A DNA stretch of 24,986 nucleotides, taken from assembly GCA_002365595.1 (NCBI GenBank), contig DFAM01000001.1, positions 119,329 to 144,314 on the forward strand. Direction: 5' to 3'. Positions 7,165 through 14,517 of the stretch are shown here, piece by piece (positions within the stretch are counted from its first letter, which is position 1; the number at the start of each line of letters is the position of its first letter). The stretch is from Acinetobacter sp. UBA3106 (lineage in GTDB: Bacteria; Pseudomonadota; Gammaproteobacteria; Pseudomonadales; Moraxellaceae). Under the pieces are notes generated by a model. That model did not search any database, was not told the origin of the DNA, and worked only from the letters and a program-made list of their open reading frames with translations. The translations under genes and the position numbers were made by a program.

Positions 7165-8064
7165 TTATAAAAAGCGCATCCCGGCAATGCCATAGGCACC
7201 CTGCTCTTGAGCACCCGCAAGATCACCGGCCTGCAAGCCTCCCAAGGCAAAAACCGGCAGATCAACTTGTGAAACCCAGTTCTTGAACTGCTCCCATCCC
7301 AGTGCTACCACTTCAGGATGGGTTGCGGTAGGCAATATCGGACTCAGCAAGATTGCATCACACCCTATCTGTTGCGCTTGCTGCATTGACGCCAGATCAT
7401 GGCATGCCGCAAGGTAACGTTTACCGAGCTGTAAATCACCCGGCTTTAAAGCCATAAGTTGTGACTGTTTTAAATGAATGGCGGAAATGACTTGCTGTTG
7501 AATCGAGTTTAATTGCTGGTACAGATCAACATTTACAATCAGCCGCGATAACTTTTCAACACTTAATTCTGAAATTTCAATAATTTCTGCTTGTGTTCCC
7601 TCAACACGCCAATACAGTAACTGGTCTTGTCGCAACTGCTTGAATGTTTCGAGCTGATCTGAGATTTTAATTTGATGGGGCCAGTACAAACGCTGAATCA
7701 TGGCTTGGTTAGCTTTGGGAAAATTTAGATTCAACAATTCTTCACGGCTATACCAGCTCCAGGGCTGTTGAATCTCGTTCAATAAAGCTGCCGGTACGCT
7801 GGCATGAAATAAGTGCAGTTTCACAATCACATCTTCATATTCATGAACAATCACATCAAACGCGTGCCAGTCATGCAGACCAATACCGACTTCCTCATAA
7901 ATTTCACGGCGACAGGCGGCTAAAGGGCTTTCGCCTTCTTCAACTTTTCCTCCCGGAAATTCATGTTTATTGCCCTGATGCTGTTTTGCTTCACGCCAGC
8001 CCACCAGCACTTTGTTTTGATGCAGTAAAATTGCAATGGCAACATGAATTATGGGTTTAGACAT
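7165..8064 (-). CDS. mutT: Nudix hydrolase (MutT) fused to a thiamine-phosphate-synthase-like domain
   Basis: 299-residue two-domain protein. The N-terminal domain (residues 1-130) has a complete Nudix box at residues 39-61 (G39, E45, R53-E54, E57-E58, G60), as in MutT, which hydrolyses 8-oxo-dGTP to 8-oxo-dGMP and prevents A:T to C:G transversions. The C-terminal domain (about 190-299) resembles the TMP-TenI/ThiE TIM barrel: AACHDLASMQQAQQIGCD, LSPILPTATHP and LPVFALGGL. This fusion is known in several gammaproteobacteria. Whether the ThiE-like part is catalytic is unknown, and no thiamine genes are nearby. It starts at ATG 8062-8064, preceded by weak purine-rich sequence. It is convergent with mrcB-lpoP and divergent from hemP. 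Confidence 0.87.
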   Translation of the reverse strand: MSKPIIHVAIAILLHQNKVLVGWREAKQHQGNKHEFPGGKVEEGESPLAACRREIYEEVGIGLHDWHAFDVIVHEYEDVIVKLHLFHASVPAALLNEIQQPWSWYSREELLNLNFPKANQAMIQRLYWPHQIKISDQLETFKQLRQDQLLYWRVEGTQAEIIEISELSVEKLSRLIVNVDLYQQLNSIQQQVISAIHLKQSQLMALKPGDLQLGKRYLAACHDLASMQQAQQIGCDAILLSPILPTATHPEVVALGWEQFKNWVSQVDLPVFALGGLQAGDLAGAQEQGAYGIAGMRFL

Positions 8065-8138
8065 TGCCTGTTCCTCAGCATGAAAATATTACAAAGTGTA
8101 AGCAAATTTAAGTTTTTTATAAAATCTTAAATAATCCA

Positions 8139-8168
8139 TTGACAGCTCTATTCGATAATGATTATCAT
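8139..8168 (+). promoter_or_regulatory. hemP promoter with overlapping Fur box
   Basis: TTGACA (8139-8144), an 18-nt spacer and TATCAT (8163-8168) form a good sigma-70 promoter. GATAATGATTATCATT (8154-8169) matches the Fur consensus and contains the dyad AATGAT-T-ATCATT (8157-8169) across the -10. Iron-loaded Fur would therefore block transcription, with derepression under iron limitation. Seen directly; the regulation is inferred from the well-known Fur consensus. Confidence 0.85.
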
Positions 8169-8203
8169 TTAAACCATTCAATATATACCACGGAGTCGAA
8201 GGA

Positions 8204-8374
8204 ATGAACGCACCATTTAGCTTGTTTACCCGTAATCATGACACAGCTCACTCACTACCGATGTTGCACTCGAATAACCTGTTTTCTTTAGGTCGAGAAA
8301 TCCGGATTATGCATGCCGGAGAAGAATACCGTCTACGCTTAACCCGTAATAATCGTCTTATTTTGACCAAATAA
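8204..8374 (+). CDS. hemP: Hemin uptake protein HemP
   Basis: 56-residue protein, found by translating downstream of the Fur box. The C-terminal half, GREIRIMHAGEEYRLRLTRN followed by NRLILTK, matches the HemP family (PF10636), whose signature is an RxIxIxHxGxxYxLRxT pattern ending in LILTK. The N-terminal 28 residues are variable, as is usual. It starts at ATG 8204 after GGAG/GAAGGA. HemP/HmuP proteins are iron-regulated, and in Burkholderia and Bradyrhizobium they act as positive factors for haem-receptor expression. Here no haem receptor or transporter is adjacent: the next gene is convergent. It is therefore an orphan copy, perhaps acting in trans on a distant haem uptake locus. Confidence 0.88.
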   Translation: MNAPFSLFTRNHDTAHSLPMLHSNNLFSLGREIRIMHAGEEYRLRLTRNNRLILTK

Positions 8375-8408
8375 AAATAATTCACTCAACAAGAATAAAC
8401 GTGGAAAC

Positions 8409-8439
8409 AAGCAGTATGAGCGCAAACATACTGCTTTTT
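8409..8439 (+). terminator. Rho-independent terminator of hemP
   Basis: AAGCAGTATG (8409-8418) pairs with CATACTGCTT (8427-8436) over an 8-nt loop, followed by a T run to 8439. It lies 35 bp after the hemP stop and just short of the convergent qseC stop, so hemP is monocistronic. Confidence 0.85.
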
Positions 8440-8443
8440 AGCG

Positions 8444-9781
8444 CTACATATTCATTAAAAATTTCAGCTCGACTTTTAACCCGCCATGCGCCGATTTGGA
8501 AAAATGAATTTCTCCTGCATGTAATTCAATAATCTTTTTACAAATTGACAGTCCCAGTCCTGAACCTTGGGTTCTAGTTCCCAATGCCCGATAAAAGCGC
8601 TCACCTAGCCGTTCTAAAACCTCATCTGTCACGCCCTGTCCATCATCTTCAATAGTGAGGCTGATATATTGCTGCTTTTGTTGCATATCAATAAATATAT
8701 GACCATTTTGCCCTGCATAACGAATGGCATTATCAATCAGGTTCCGAATACAGCTAAAGATTAGCTTTTCATTTCCTATGATATAAAGCTGAGGTAAAAC
8801 CTGAGTCTGGATCTGAATGTTTTTATCTACGGCAAAGGGCTGTAAGGCTTGCAGGACCTCGTTGATCATAATATTCAAATCAATATTAGTTTTAGGCAGC
8901 TGCTGGATATTGGTCGGATCCAGTCTTGCCAGTAACAGCAGGTTTTCTAATACCTGGGTACCGCGATTGACATCATTTTGAATGCTGACCAACTCCTGCG
9001 CCAAGTCCGGATATTTACGTTTCAACACCTGTAAACGCATCTGGATGGCGGAGAGAGGTGAACGTAACTCATGCGAGGCATCTGCGGTAAAACGCTGTTC
9101 TGCCAGCAAAGATTGTTCCAGTCGCTGTAATAAGCGGTTCAGCTGCACGACCATCGGTTGTAATTCTTTGAACTCGGGCACCTGCTGCAGGATCGGCCTA
9201 AGATCATCGGCATTTTTTTCTGCAATGTTTTTAGACAATTGCTGAATCACTTTAAATTGACGTTGCACGGCGAAATGCAAAATCAGCCACTGAACTAACC
9301 AGAGCAAGATTAAAACCAGGCCATAGCCCATGACATTTTGAGCCAGATCCTTAAAGCGCTCTCCTATCGGCTGCAATACCAGTACCGACATATTCAGTTC
9401 AGCATCTTCAGCGTTGTAGATACGCCACAATTGCTGATCCTGCCAAATCAAGTCATAACCTTGAGCTGAATGGTTTTCAAGCTTTGAAGATGGAGGGCTC
9501 AAATGAAAATTTTTTGATTCAGCCAGTACCTGATGCTGATCTTTTAACTGGTATTGAATATCAAATTCATCACTGAGTTCATCAACCTGTTGCCCTGAAC
9601 TCCTGGTTACATCCGAAATCAACAGCATATCTGCAATTTCATCCATGATCTGGTCTTGCACCAGCATGGTCTGGTACAGCGAGATTCCTACAAAAAGCAG
9701 CAAGGCCAATATCCCAGCCAGCATTGAACTGAATAATGAGGTCTTGATTAACTGTGTTTGTAGAGAAATGCGGGATGACAT
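8444..9781 (-). CDS. qseC: Sensor histidine kinase, QseC/PmrB-type
   Basis: 445-residue inner-membrane kinase. TM1 is about residues 11-38 (LFSSMLAGILALLLFVGISL), a periplasmic sensor loop of about 110 residues follows, and TM2 is about 148-170 (GYGLVLILLWLVQWLILHF). Then come HisKA with the phosphoacceptor His about 237 in DASHELRSPLSAIQ and HATPase_c with NLIDNAIRYA (N box), DDGQGV (G1) and GSGLGLSI (G2). All catalytic motifs are intact. It starts one base after the response-regulator stop, so the two are co-translated. The ygiW gene upstream in the same direction matches the ygiW-qseBC arrangement of other gammaproteobacteria, favouring QseC over PmrB. The ligand is not determinable from sequence. 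Confidence 0.8.
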   Translation of the reverse strand: MSSRISLQTQLIKTSLFSSMLAGILALLLFVGISLYQTMLVQDQIMDEIADMLLISDVTRSSGQQVDELSDEFDIQYQLKDQHQVLAESKNFHLSPPSSKLENHSAQGYDLIWQDQQLWRIYNAEDAELNMSVLVLQPIGERFKDLAQNVMGYGLVLILLWLVQWLILHFAVQRQFKVIQQLSKNIAEKNADDLRPILQQVPEFKELQPMVVQLNRLLQRLEQSLLAEQRFTADASHELRSPLSAIQMRLQVLKRKYPDLAQELVSIQNDVNRGTQVLENLLLLARLDPTNIQQLPKTNIDLNIMINEVLQALQPFAVDKNIQIQTQVLPQLYIIGNEKLIFSCIRNLIDNAIRYAGQNGHIFIDMQQKQQYISLTIEDDGQGVTDEVLERLGERFYRALGTRTQGSGLGLSICKKIIELHAGEIHFSKSAHGGLKVELKFLMNM

Positions 9782-9782
9782 A

Positions 9783-10442
9783 TTAATCCTGACTCATGCG
9801 ATAGCCCAAACCACGAATGGTTTTGATATATTGGCTGCCAATCTTTTTACGTAATTGATAGATAAACACTTCTATGGCATTGCTTTCGATTTCATCACCC
9901 CAGGCATAGAGTGATTCTTCCAGTTGTTCACGGGTGACCACCTGTTCCGGCCTTTGCATCAGCTTATGTAGAATCTGAAATTCTTTGGCGGTTAAATTGA
10001 CGGTTTGACCATCTTGAGTAAGCGTCTTGCCTTGTGAATCTAAAACCAGATTTGCATATCGCAAATATTGATCGGCACTGCTTTGATGCTGGCGTAATTG
10101 CGAACGCACACGTGCAGAAAGTTCTTCCAGGCTAAAAGGTTTGACCAGATAATCATTGGCGCCCAAATCCAGCCCTTCAACGCGGTCATGAATACTGTCG
10201 CGCGCGGTGATAAAAATCACCGGGGTTTGTTGCTGCTGCGCACGTAAAGTTTTAAGAATCTCGTCGCCCGTGGCTTTAGGTAGCCCGCGATCAAGCAGAA
10301 TACAATCATACTGATGCTGTTCAATGGCTAAAATGGCGTGATCACCACGTTCGACCCAGTCAATATTATAGCCATCCATTTCTAACCATGTTTTGATGCT
10401 CTCTGCTTGGGAAGCATCATCTTCTGCCAGTAAGATTCGCAT
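9783..10442 (-). CDS. qseB: OmpR-family response regulator, QseB-type
   Basis: 219-residue regulator. The receiver domain (1-120) has acidic pocket ED (E7-D9), phosphoacceptor Asp51 in CILLDRGLP, and the conserved Lys in YLVKPF. The winged-helix domain (about 125-216) has NLTAKEFQILHKLMQ, SNAIEVFIYQLRKKIG and IKTIRGLGYRM. It is transcribed with the kinase (1-nt gap). LLDRGLPKATGDE is typical of the QseB/PmrA subgroup. The start ATG 10440-10442 has no strong Shine-Dalgarno. A hairpin-T-tract lies between it and ygiW, so it may have its own promoter or depend on read-through. Confidence 0.82.
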   Translation of the reverse strand: MRILLAEDDASQAESIKTWLEMDGYNIDWVERGDHAILAIEQHQYDCILLDRGLPKATGDEILKTLRAQQQQTPVIFITARDSIHDRVEGLDLGANDYLVKPFSLEELSARVRSQLRQHQSSADQYLRYANLVLDSQGKTLTQDGQTVNLTAKEFQILHKLMQRPEQVVTREQLEESLYAWGDEIESNAIEVFIYQLRKKIGSQYIKTIRGLGYRMSQD

Positions 10443-10510
10443 GTGTTGTTCTCAAATATTTGGCACATTGTAGTTTTAAGATAGCATGTTTTTAAAAAGC
10501 AGCTTAAATC

Positions 10511-10542
10511 AAAAAGACCACATGAATCATTCATATGGTCTT
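10511..10542 (-). terminator. Terminator or attenuator between ygiW and qseB
   Basis: AAGACCA (10514-10520) pairs with TGGTCTT (10536-10542), extended past one mismatch by ATGAA (10522-10526) with TTCAT (10530-10534). On the minus strand the stem ends in T5 (10511-10515). It lies about 50 bp after the ygiW stop and 70 bp before qseB, so it should end or attenuate ygiW transcription. Confidence 0.8.
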
Positions 10543-10594
10543 GGGAAGAGGCTATGTCAGCCACTGATCACTTTATTTTAACTGCTCAATTTGT

Positions 10595-10957
10595 TTAGAA
10601 TTGAACCGAATCAACATCAATCTCAACACGTTTCGCTGGTTTGTAGTCAATGTCTACTTCACCTATAAGAGTTACAGGTGTTTTGGCATTCACGGCTTTA
10701 CCGTGCCATAACTCATCATCAATCTCGACCGTAATCGTACCGGTATTGTCACGGAACTGGTATTTTTCATCACCTACCGATTTCACCACATAACCTTTTA
10801 ACTGTACCTTGCTGTCATCTTTCAAGGTCAAAGCTTGTTTAACCGTAGTGGTTTTTTGTGGTGCAATTGCAGTTTGATTGATTGCGGTATTGGCTAAAGC
10901 AAAAGTAGATGCACCGACCAGACCCGTAATTAAAGCTGCTTTAGAAATCATGTTCAT
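10595..10957 (-). CDS. ygiW: Periplasmic BOF (bacterial OB-fold) protein, YgiW/VisP family
   Basis: About 120-residue exported protein. The signal peptide MNMISKAALITGLVGASTFALA (cleavage after ALA) is followed by the BOF fold (about residues 40-120): KDDSKVQLKGYVVKSVGDEK, YQFRDNTGTITVEIDDELW and VTLIGEVDID. The GxIxxxxxxxxYxFxDxxGxIxV-like layout is typical of YgiW/NirD (PF04076). YgiW/VisP is a small periplasmic stress protein linked to qseBC in enteric bacteria and Pasteurellaceae, which is the main support for naming the kinase pair here. The frame opens 18 codons earlier, but ATG 10955-10957 has a GAGGG eight bases upstream and starts exactly at the signal peptide. Confidence 0.85.
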   Translation of the reverse strand: MNMISKAALITGLVGASTFALANTAINQTAIAPQKTTTVKQALTLKDDSKVQLKGYVVKSVGDEKYQFRDNTGTITVEIDDELWHGKAVNAKTPVTLIGEVDIDYKPAKRVEIDVDSVQF

Positions 10958-11053
10958 TGTGACGCCCTCATCTTTATCTATCATTTCGATAGGGTTATTA
11001 AAACAAACCAAGATGAGGTGAATCTTAAGATTTCTTCATTTTTAAACAATATT

Positions 11054-12811
11054 TCAATTCAGCGGCACAACACGTAACACTTCTTCCAACGTGGTCATGC
11101 CTGCCAGAACTTTGCGAGCCCCTGCAATACGTAGCGGTTCAACGCCCTCTTTCTTCGCCTGATCACGGAGCTGGTTTAAAGTCGCATCTGCACCAATCAG
11201 CTGTTTGGTCGCCAGGCTTAAAGGCATAAATTCATAAATACCGACTCGCCCTCTATAGCCGGTATGGCGACATTCTTCACAACCCACCGCCTGAAACACG
11301 AAGTTTGGCATTTCTAGCGAATAATCGAAGGTTAAATGCTTCCATTCCTGTTCATTGATAAAGCTTTCCTGTTTGCAATGCGGGCAAAGTTTACGCACCA
11401 GACGTTGTGCTAATACTCCCAGTATCGTGGCTGAAGTTAAAAATGGCTGCACCCCTAAATCATGCAAACGGGTCAGACTTGATGGTGCATCATTGGTATG
11501 TAAGGTAGATAACACCAGGTGACCGGTTAATGCGGCCTGAATCGCCATATTGGCGGTATCATGATCACGAATCTCCCCGACCATAATAATATCCGGGTCC
11601 TGACGCATCAGGGCACGAACTCCATCGGCAAAACCTAAATCAATGCCCTGATTCACCTGCATCTGGTTAAAGCTTGGTTCCAGCATCTCGATCGGATCTT
11701 CAATGGTACAGACATTGACTTCTTCAGTTGCCAGCTGTTTGAGTGAAGAATAGAGCGTTGTGGTTTTGCCCGAACCGGTTGGACCTGTCACTAAAATAAT
11801 GCCATGACTATGCGAAGTCAGCGCCTGCCAGTCGTTCAGCAAACTGCCTTCAAAACCCAGCTGCTGAAAACTGCGTACCAAGACTTCCGGATCAAAAATA
11901 CGCATTACCATTTTTTCGCCAAAAGCGGTCGGCAAAGTGGATAAACGCAGTTCCGTTTCCTGCCCTTTGGGGGTACGGGTTTTTAAACGGCCATCTTGCG
12001 GTTTGCGTTTTTCCGCCACATTCATACGGCCTAAAATTTTAATCCGTGAAATCACGGCGGTCAGGGTATTGGCCGGCATTTTATAAATGGTATGCAATAC
12101 CCCATCAATACGGAAACGCACCTTACCTGTATCTTTTCTTGGCTCCAGATGAATATCACTCGCACCTTGCTCAAAAGCGAACTGCAATACCCAATCCACC
12201 AGCTTGACAATATGCTGGTCATTGGCATCCGGGTTTTGTGTATCGCCCAGTTGCAACAGTGCTTCTACGCCTTTGTTGTCACGGTCGTAAGCACTGGATT
12301 TTTGCGATGAACTGACTGCACGGCTCACCTGATAGTATTCCACCAGATAGCGCTGCAACTGATCTGGGCTAAGCAATACACGCTGGATTTTCTTTGGTGC
12401 AATGCTATGTTCAAGATTGGCCACCCATTCCGTTTTAAAAGGTTGGTCGGTAGCGATCAGGACTTTATCCGGCTGAATTTCGACGGCCAGAATTTTATTA
12501 CGTACGGCAAATTCTTGCGACATGATATTGGTCAAGGCGCCTACATCGGCCTTTAGGGGATCAATAATATAAAAAGGAATATTGGCTTTTTCTGCAATCC
12601 ACTGGCACAGGCGGTTTAAGGTCAGGGTACTTTGCGGATGCGCCTGATCGACCAGATTAAAGTGTGCAATCCACTGCAAAGGATGCCATTTCAGTTGCTC
12701 ACGCTGACGGTGTGTGGTTTGGATCAAGAGCTTATTGCGCTCGGTAATCCGGCCATCTTTTTGTAGTTGTTCCAGACACCAGGATGTATCCATTTCAAAA
12801 TTAAACTTCAT
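11054..12811 (-). CDS. GspE/PulE/PilB-family secretion ATPase (orphan)
   Basis: 585-residue cytoplasmic hexameric ATPase of type II secretion or type IV pili. The N-terminal region (about 1-150) resembles the MshEN/T2SSE_N fold. The catalytic core follows, with GASDIHLEP and RFRIDG (N2E), Walker A GPTGSGKTTT, the Asp box TIEDPIE, Walker B DIIMVGEIRD and the His box LSTLHTNDA. It also has the CM-domain tetracysteine CPHC (about 470) plus CEEC, shared by GspE and PilB. All catalytic motifs are present. No pilC/gspF, pilD or pseudopilin gene is adjacent, so it is an orphan here. T2SS genes are known to be scattered in Acinetobacter, so gspE is plausible, but PilB-like function cannot be excluded. 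The frame opens at ATG 12835; ATG 12809-12811 (MKFNFEMDTSW) is preferred because GGGG lies just upstream. Confidence 0.85.
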   Translation of the reverse strand: MKFNFEMDTSWCLEQLQKDGRITERNKLLIQTTHRQREQLKWHPLQWIAHFNLVDQAHPQSTLTLNRLCQWIAEKANIPFYIIDPLKADVGALTNIMSQEFAVRNKILAVEIQPDKVLIATDQPFKTEWVANLEHSIAPKKIQRVLLSPDQLQRYLVEYYQVSRAVSSSQKSSAYDRDNKGVEALLQLGDTQNPDANDQHIVKLVDWVLQFAFEQGASDIHLEPRKDTGKVRFRIDGVLHTIYKMPANTLTAVISRIKILGRMNVAEKRKPQDGRLKTRTPKGQETELRLSTLPTAFGEKMVMRIFDPEVLVRSFQQLGFEGSLLNDWQALTSHSHGIILVTGPTGSGKTTTLYSSLKQLATEEVNVCTIEDPIEMLEPSFNQMQVNQGIDLGFADGVRALMRQDPDIIMVGEIRDHDTANMAIQAALTGHLVLSTLHTNDAPSSLTRLHDLGVQPFLTSATILGVLAQRLVRKLCPHCKQESFINEQEWKHLTFDYSLEMPNFVFQAVGCEECRHTGYRGRVGIYEFMPLSLATKQLIGADATLNQLRDQAKKEGVEPLRIAGARKVLAGMTTLEEVLRVVPLN

Positions 12812-12873
12812 TGTTATATGCCCCAAAACATTCATCCACTATAGCAAACTAAACTGGATCTCGCCTCAGTCCG

Positions 12874-12908
12874 GTTTAGAAAAATATTCACCCTATCTTT
12901 TTCTAAAC
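12874..12908. repeat. Perfect 11-bp inverted repeat in the gspE-like/mgtC-like divergent gap
   Basis: GTTTAGAAAAA (12874-12884) and TTTTTCTAAAC (12898-12908) are perfect complements separated by 13 nt. It lies 63 bp upstream of the ATPase start and about 140 bp upstream of the membrane-protein gene. It could be an operator or a hairpin. A T run does not follow the stem, so a terminator is less likely. Confidence 0.45.
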
Positions 12909-13050
12909 TGATCGATATGTCCGTTTACTTCAGAATAAACGATAGCCTGCTTTGATGAGGATTATGCTTTTACTTTCGGACATTTATAGCCAATAATGCC
13001 AAATATGCCGTTTAATTAGACAGCTGAGTTTCCATTGCCCAACCGAGTGG

Positions 13051-14319
13051 ATGAATCCTGTGAATAATATGCTGAATCTGTCCCTGCAAACGACGTCGTT
13101 CCAAGAATTGCTGATGATTATGGCAGCGGCCTTGGGTTGTGGCTTGCTGATCGGTCTGGAACGTGAACGCAGCAAGCAACGTGAAAACCAGCATAGTTTT
13201 GCCGGGGTACGTTCGTTTGCAATCTGCGCTTTACTGGGTGCCTTATGTTTTGCATTTGGCGATATCTTTGGCGTGATTGGCGCGCTGATTGTTGGCGGTA
13301 TCGGTATTTTTTCACTTAAAAACCAGCTGCAAGATCCTGGGGTCACTACCGAACTGGCTTTCGTCATGACTTATTTTATCGGTGCGCTGTGCGTCTGGAA
13401 CATTACCTTGGCTGCCAGTCTCTCTGTAATACTAACCTTCATTTTAATGATGAAACGTTCCATGCATGGGATTGCCGGAACATGGATTACCGGAGCAGAG
13501 CTTAAAGATGGCGTATTTTTACTGGCGCTGATCTTAATTGCCTTGCCGCTGACCCCCGATACGCCTTTATGGGGCAATGTGCTTAATCCACATATTATTT
13601 TAAAACTGCTCACCCTGATTCTTATCGTGCAAGCATTGGCACACATTGCCAAGCGCTTACTTTCCAGTAAAAAAGCGCTGATGCTTTCTTCAATCGCTTC
13701 CGGATTCGTATCCAGTACTGCAACCATTGCGCATTTAGGCATACAGGTCCGCAATCAAGAGGCCGATGCCCGCTCCAATGCCGGTGCAGCACTGATGTCA
13801 TGTATATCTACTTTGGTACTTTTATTGATTGTGGTAGGCGGTGTCTCTTTAGGCTGGCTAAAGCTGCTGACATTTCCTTCACTCATTGCTATCGCTATTT
13901 TAGCATTATGCGCTTACTGGCTTTTACGGAAAGCAGAACCGGTCGAAAAAGCAGAACCGGTAGATAGTGCCATGTTTAGCTTAAAAGAGGCAGCCATTAT
14001 TGCGGGAATGCTAACGGTCATTCAGGCAGGTGTGCATGGCTTGGAACTTTTACTCGGTGATTCCGGTTTAATTGCAGGTACACTGCTGGCGTCACTGTTT
14101 GAAATTCATGCTGCTGCGGCCGCTGTCGTTGTTCAAGGTGAACCTGAAAATAGCAGTTTACTCTATGCAATGATATTAGGTCTGGCTGCTCATGCCATTT
14201 CTAAATCTATTAATGCAGCCATAAGTGGAGGATTAAAATTTGCACTATATTTTGCACCAGTGCAAATTTTGCATATGGCTGTTTTAATTGGGGTACTTTG
14301 GTGGATGGTGCAGCGTTAA
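13051..14319 (+). CDS. MgtC/SapB-DUF4010 integral membrane protein
   Basis: 422-residue inner-membrane protein with about 12 hydrophobic segments. The N-terminal part carries the MgtC-like core GCGLLIGLERERSKQ and FAGVRSFAICALLGAL (about residues 30-70). The remaining two thirds fit DUF4010, with SSIASGFVSSTATIAHLG (about 213-230). MgtC proteins are linked to Mg2+ limitation and virulence in other bacteria, but the DUF4010 fusion has no assigned function. A 5-residue direct repeat (KAEPV twice, about 293-303) lies in a cytoplasmic or periplasmic loop. It starts at ATG 13051 after GAGTGG. The long opposite-strand frames here are shadows. Confidence 0.8.
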   Translation: MNPVNNMLNLSLQTTSFQELLMIMAAALGCGLLIGLERERSKQRENQHSFAGVRSFAICALLGALCFAFGDIFGVIGALIVGGIGIFSLKNQLQDPGVTTELAFVMTYFIGALCVWNITLAASLSVILTFILMMKRSMHGIAGTWITGAELKDGVFLLALILIALPLTPDTPLWGNVLNPHIILKLLTLILIVQALAHIAKRLLSSKKALMLSSIASGFVSSTATIAHLGIQVRNQEADARSNAGAALMSCISTLVLLLIVVGGVSLGWLKLLTFPSLIAIAILALCAYWLLRKAEPVEKAEPVDSAMFSLKEAAIIAGMLTVIQAGVHGLELLLGDSGLIAGTLLASLFEIHAAAAAVVVQGEPENSSLLYAMILGLAAHAISKSINAAISGGLKFALYFAPVQILHMAVLIGVLWWMVQR

Positions 14320-14517
14320 GTTGAATTTTATTATTAACTATTATTAATCAATTAAAATATCTCTTTAGTTAAATTTAAAATAATGATTTTATTACTATTT
14401 TTAAATGTAACAATTAATCATTTACATGATTTAATTAATAATTAATGATTGACGTAATTTTTTATCTCTTAAAACAAAACTTAAATTTTTTAATCAACAA
14501 TAAGGGGGCGTTATAAC
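14320..14517 (+). promoter_or_regulatory. Very AT-rich promoter region of the 14518 lipoprotein
   Basis: 198 bp, markedly richer in A+T than neighbouring gaps, with TTGACG (14448-14453) as the best -35-like element and no clear -10 at standard spacing. A strong Shine-Dalgarno AGGGGG (about 14503-14508) precedes the ATG. H-NS-like silencing would be plausible but is not shown. Confidence 0.3.

Noticed and set aside
10958..11011. 18-codon N-terminal extension of ygiW
   Set aside because: It would precede a complete signal peptide, and the GAGGG site is placed for the internal ATG.
12984..13367. 127-codon minus-strand frame opposite the MgtC/DUF4010 gene
   Set aside because: It lies antisense to a well-conserved membrane protein, has low-complexity composition and no ribosome site. 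It is a shadow frame.
13938..13974. Short direct repeat encoding KAEPV twice
   Set aside because: A small in-frame duplication within a loop; too short to imply a mobile or regulatory element.
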